Shown: piece after piece, positions 4,951 to 6,303 of the stretch | Layout of the letters: each line of letters begins with the position of its first letter | Position numbering within the stretch: the stretch's first letter is position 1 | Source: Chloroflexota bacterium | GTDB lineage: Bacteria > Chloroflexota > Dehalococcoidia > GIF9 > UBA5629 | DNA: 6,303 nt | Reading direction: 5' to 3' | Assembly (NCBI GenBank): GCA_016875975.1 | Contig: VGOF01000093.1 | Span: 1 to 6,303 of the forward strand | Made by a program: the position numbers and the translations under genes | Notes under the pieces: generated by a model | What the model was told of the DNA's origin: nothing | The model's input: the letters and a program-made list of their open reading frames with translations, nothing else | Databases searched by the model: none

Positions 4951-6303
4951 CTAACTCTTATCTCCCGGAGCAACAGGGCCAATCGCCTTCCTGGGACATA
5001 GCTGCTCGCAGACAGTGCAAATATCGCCAGCGCATAGCGTGGCATCTATAAATATCTGGTCATCGAACTTCTGGATGGCGGGGCAGCCTATCTTGATGCA
5101 GGTGCCGCAGTCGTCGCATTTCTCCTCGTCAACGGCTCTCGCCCCGCTCCTGGTCTTCACCAGCACGGCGCACTCGCCACGAACGATGACCACGGAGAGG
5201 TCGGGGTTGTCCAGTGAGCTTTTCATTGCCGCGCGGACTGCTTTGACATCGAAGGCGTTCACCACCTTCACGTCATCAACGCCAATGCCCTTTACCAGCC
5301 GTTCCAGCTTTACGGCCTTGGTCTTTTTACCCTGTGCCGAGACGCCGGTGCCCGGGTGGTGCTGATGGCCGGTCATGGCTGTGGTGCCGTTGTCCAGTAT
5401 GACGATAGTGGCCTGGCTTTCGTTATAGACACCGTCCACCACGCCGGTGATGCCGGAATGGAGGAAGGTAGAATCACCAATGACTGCCACCACCTTGCTG
5501 CTGATACCTGCCTTTTCCTTACCCAGCGCCTGACCGATGCCAGCCCCCATGCAGGCGGTGGTGTCCATGGCACGCAGCGGCGGATAAGTTGCCAGTGTGT
5601 AGCAGCCGATGTCGCCGGTGATGACTATCTTGGTTTCCCCTTGAGACTTGCCGCTGGCATCCAGAATCTTTGCCCGCTGTCCCATGGTGCTGAGCACAAA
5701 GAACAGGCTGGTATGAGGGCAGCCGGGGCAGAGCAGGGGAGGGCGTCCTGGAAGCCATTGTGGCGGTGTGCTCGGTTGCACTGGAGCGCCGGGCAGCAGT
5801 CCGGCACGGCGGGCAGCCTGCTCTACCGCAAAGGGATTAAGCTCGCCAAATCTGGGGATGAACCCCTTGCCCATGACCTTTATGCCCAGGGCCTTGATGC
5901 TGTCTTCCAGGAAGGGGTCGAGCTCTTCCACTACCAGTATCTTCTCCACGCCTTTGGCAAACTCGTGGATTAGCTTCTCTGGCAGGGGATAGGTCATTGC
6001 CAGTTTCAAGTAGGAGGCGTCAGGGAATACTTCCCGGGCGTATTGATAGGCAACGCCGCTGGTGACGATGCCCAGCTTGCGGTCGCCCCACATTATCTGG
6101 TTATAGGGGAAGGTCTCTGAGTAAGCTGTCAGCTTTAGCAGCCGTTCCTCCAACAGCGGCCGCCTGATTCGGGCGTGGACTGGCAGCATCACGTACTTCT
6201 GCACATCATGGACGAAGCCCAGTTGCTTTGGGATAGGCCGATGTCGGGTTAAGTCCACCAGGGAATTGGCATGCGAAATGCGGGTGGTGCTGCGCATCAG
6301 CAC
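4951..6303 (-). CDS. iorA: Indolepyruvate ferredoxin oxidoreductase, alpha subunit (5' end missing)
   Basis: Catalytic TPP- and Fe-S-containing subunit of IorAB. The frame is open to the right edge. The visible 450 residues compare with roughly 580-640 for full IorA, so about 130-190 N-terminal residues (the pyrimidine-binding TPP domain) are outside; the GTG at the edge is not a real start. In visible numbering: the tail of the first domain (RSTTRISH, 4-11), a transketolase-C-like domain (about 75-165), a proline-rich linker (171-190), and the TPP pyrophosphate-binding domain with CPGCPHTSL (192-200), TGDIGCYTL (229-237) and GDSTF (276-280) followed by ILDN (302-305). A C-terminal 2[4Fe-4S] ferredoxin domain follows: cluster 1 Cys396, 399, 402, 407 (Cx2Cx2Cx4CP) and cluster 2 Cys424, 429, 432, 436 (Cx4Cx2Cx3CP). 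Cluster 2 has two extra residues between the first two Cys compared with an ordinary ferredoxin motif. First visible gene of the operon; its promoter is outside. Confidence 0.96.
   Translation of the reverse strand: MLMRSTTRISHANSLVDLTRHRPIPKQLGFVHDVQKYVMLPVHARIRRPLLEERLLKLTAYSETFPYNQIMWGDRKLGIVTSGVAYQYAREVFPDASYLKLAMTYPLPEKLIHEFAKGVEKILVVEELDPFLEDSIKALGIKVMGKGFIPRFGELNPFAVEQAARRAGLLPGAPVQPSTPPQWLPGRPPLLCPGCPHTSLFFVLSTMGQRAKILDASGKSQGETKIVITGDIGCYTLATYPPLRAMDTTACMGAGIGQALGKEKAGISSKVVAVIGDSTFLHSGITGVVDGVYNESQATIVILDNGTTAMTGHQHHPGTGVSAQGKKTKAVKLERLVKGIGVDDVKVVNAFDVKAVRAAMKSSLDNPDLSVVIVRGECAVLVKTRSGARAVDEEKCDDCGTCIKIGCPAIQKFDDQIFIDATLCAGDICTVCEQLCPRKAIGPVAPGDKS

Noticed and set aside
5356..5973. 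205-codon plus-strand open frame opposite iorA
   Set aside because: Antisense to the TPP domain of iorA, His/Ala/Gly-rich with no motif; a shadow frame.
6301..6303. GTG at the right edge as the iorA start
   Set aside because: The frame is open to the edge and the preceding IorA TPP domain is clearly missing, so the gene continues beyond the window.
1..6303. CRISPR array, tRNA/rRNA, riboswitch, transposon ends, toxin-antitoxin or defence genes
   Set aside because: I looked on both strands and saw no direct repeat array, no structured RNA signature, and no mobile or defence gene; gaps between genes are at most about 80 nt.

Overview
The window is a codirectional run of six protein-coding genes, all on the minus strand. 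In transcription order (high to low coordinates) they are: the 3' three quarters of iorA (runs off the right edge), iorB, a class I/II aminotransferase, a PaaI-type hotdog thioesterase, a biotin carboxylase (AccC/PycA type), and the 5' third of a P2-type cation ATPase (runs off the left edge). No RNA gene, CRISPR array, insertion sequence or plus-strand gene was found. There is no gene-free stretch longer than about 80 bases.

Region 3178-6303 is a tight operon. iorA and iorB are separated by 2 nt, and iorB overlaps the aminotransferase by 14 nt when the aminotransferase is started at its strong Shine-Dalgarno site. The biochemical logic is clear. The aminotransferase would turn an (aromatic) amino acid into a 2-oxo acid. 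IorAB would oxidatively decarboxylate that acid with CoA and ferredoxin to an aryl-acetyl-CoA. The PaaI-family thioesterase 75 nt further downstream could release the free acid and CoA. This is amino-acid fermentation or reverse synthesis chemistry and implies an anaerobic, ferredoxin-using organism.

Region 1-3102 is looser, with intergenic gaps of 75, 81 and 40 nt and candidate weak promoters ahead of the thioesterase and the biotin carboxylase. The biotin carboxylase has an intact catalytic core but unusual substitutions at several normally invariant ATP/bicarbonate-site positions, and no biotin carrier or carboxyltransferase gene lies beside it. The 5' leader of the thioesterase contains a GC-rich imperfect palindrome resembling a dispersed intergenic repeat common in bacterial genomes.

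The source is most likely an anaerobic bacterium of moderate to fairly high GC content with classical AAGGAG-type ribosome binding sites. A Chloroflexota (Dehalococcoidia-like) or similar sediment anaerobe would fit, but this is a guess from gene content, not a sequence match. I see no evidence of a wholly new system. The items worth a second look are the residue-level oddities in the biotin carboxylase, IorA and thioesterase, and the proposed aryl-acid module.
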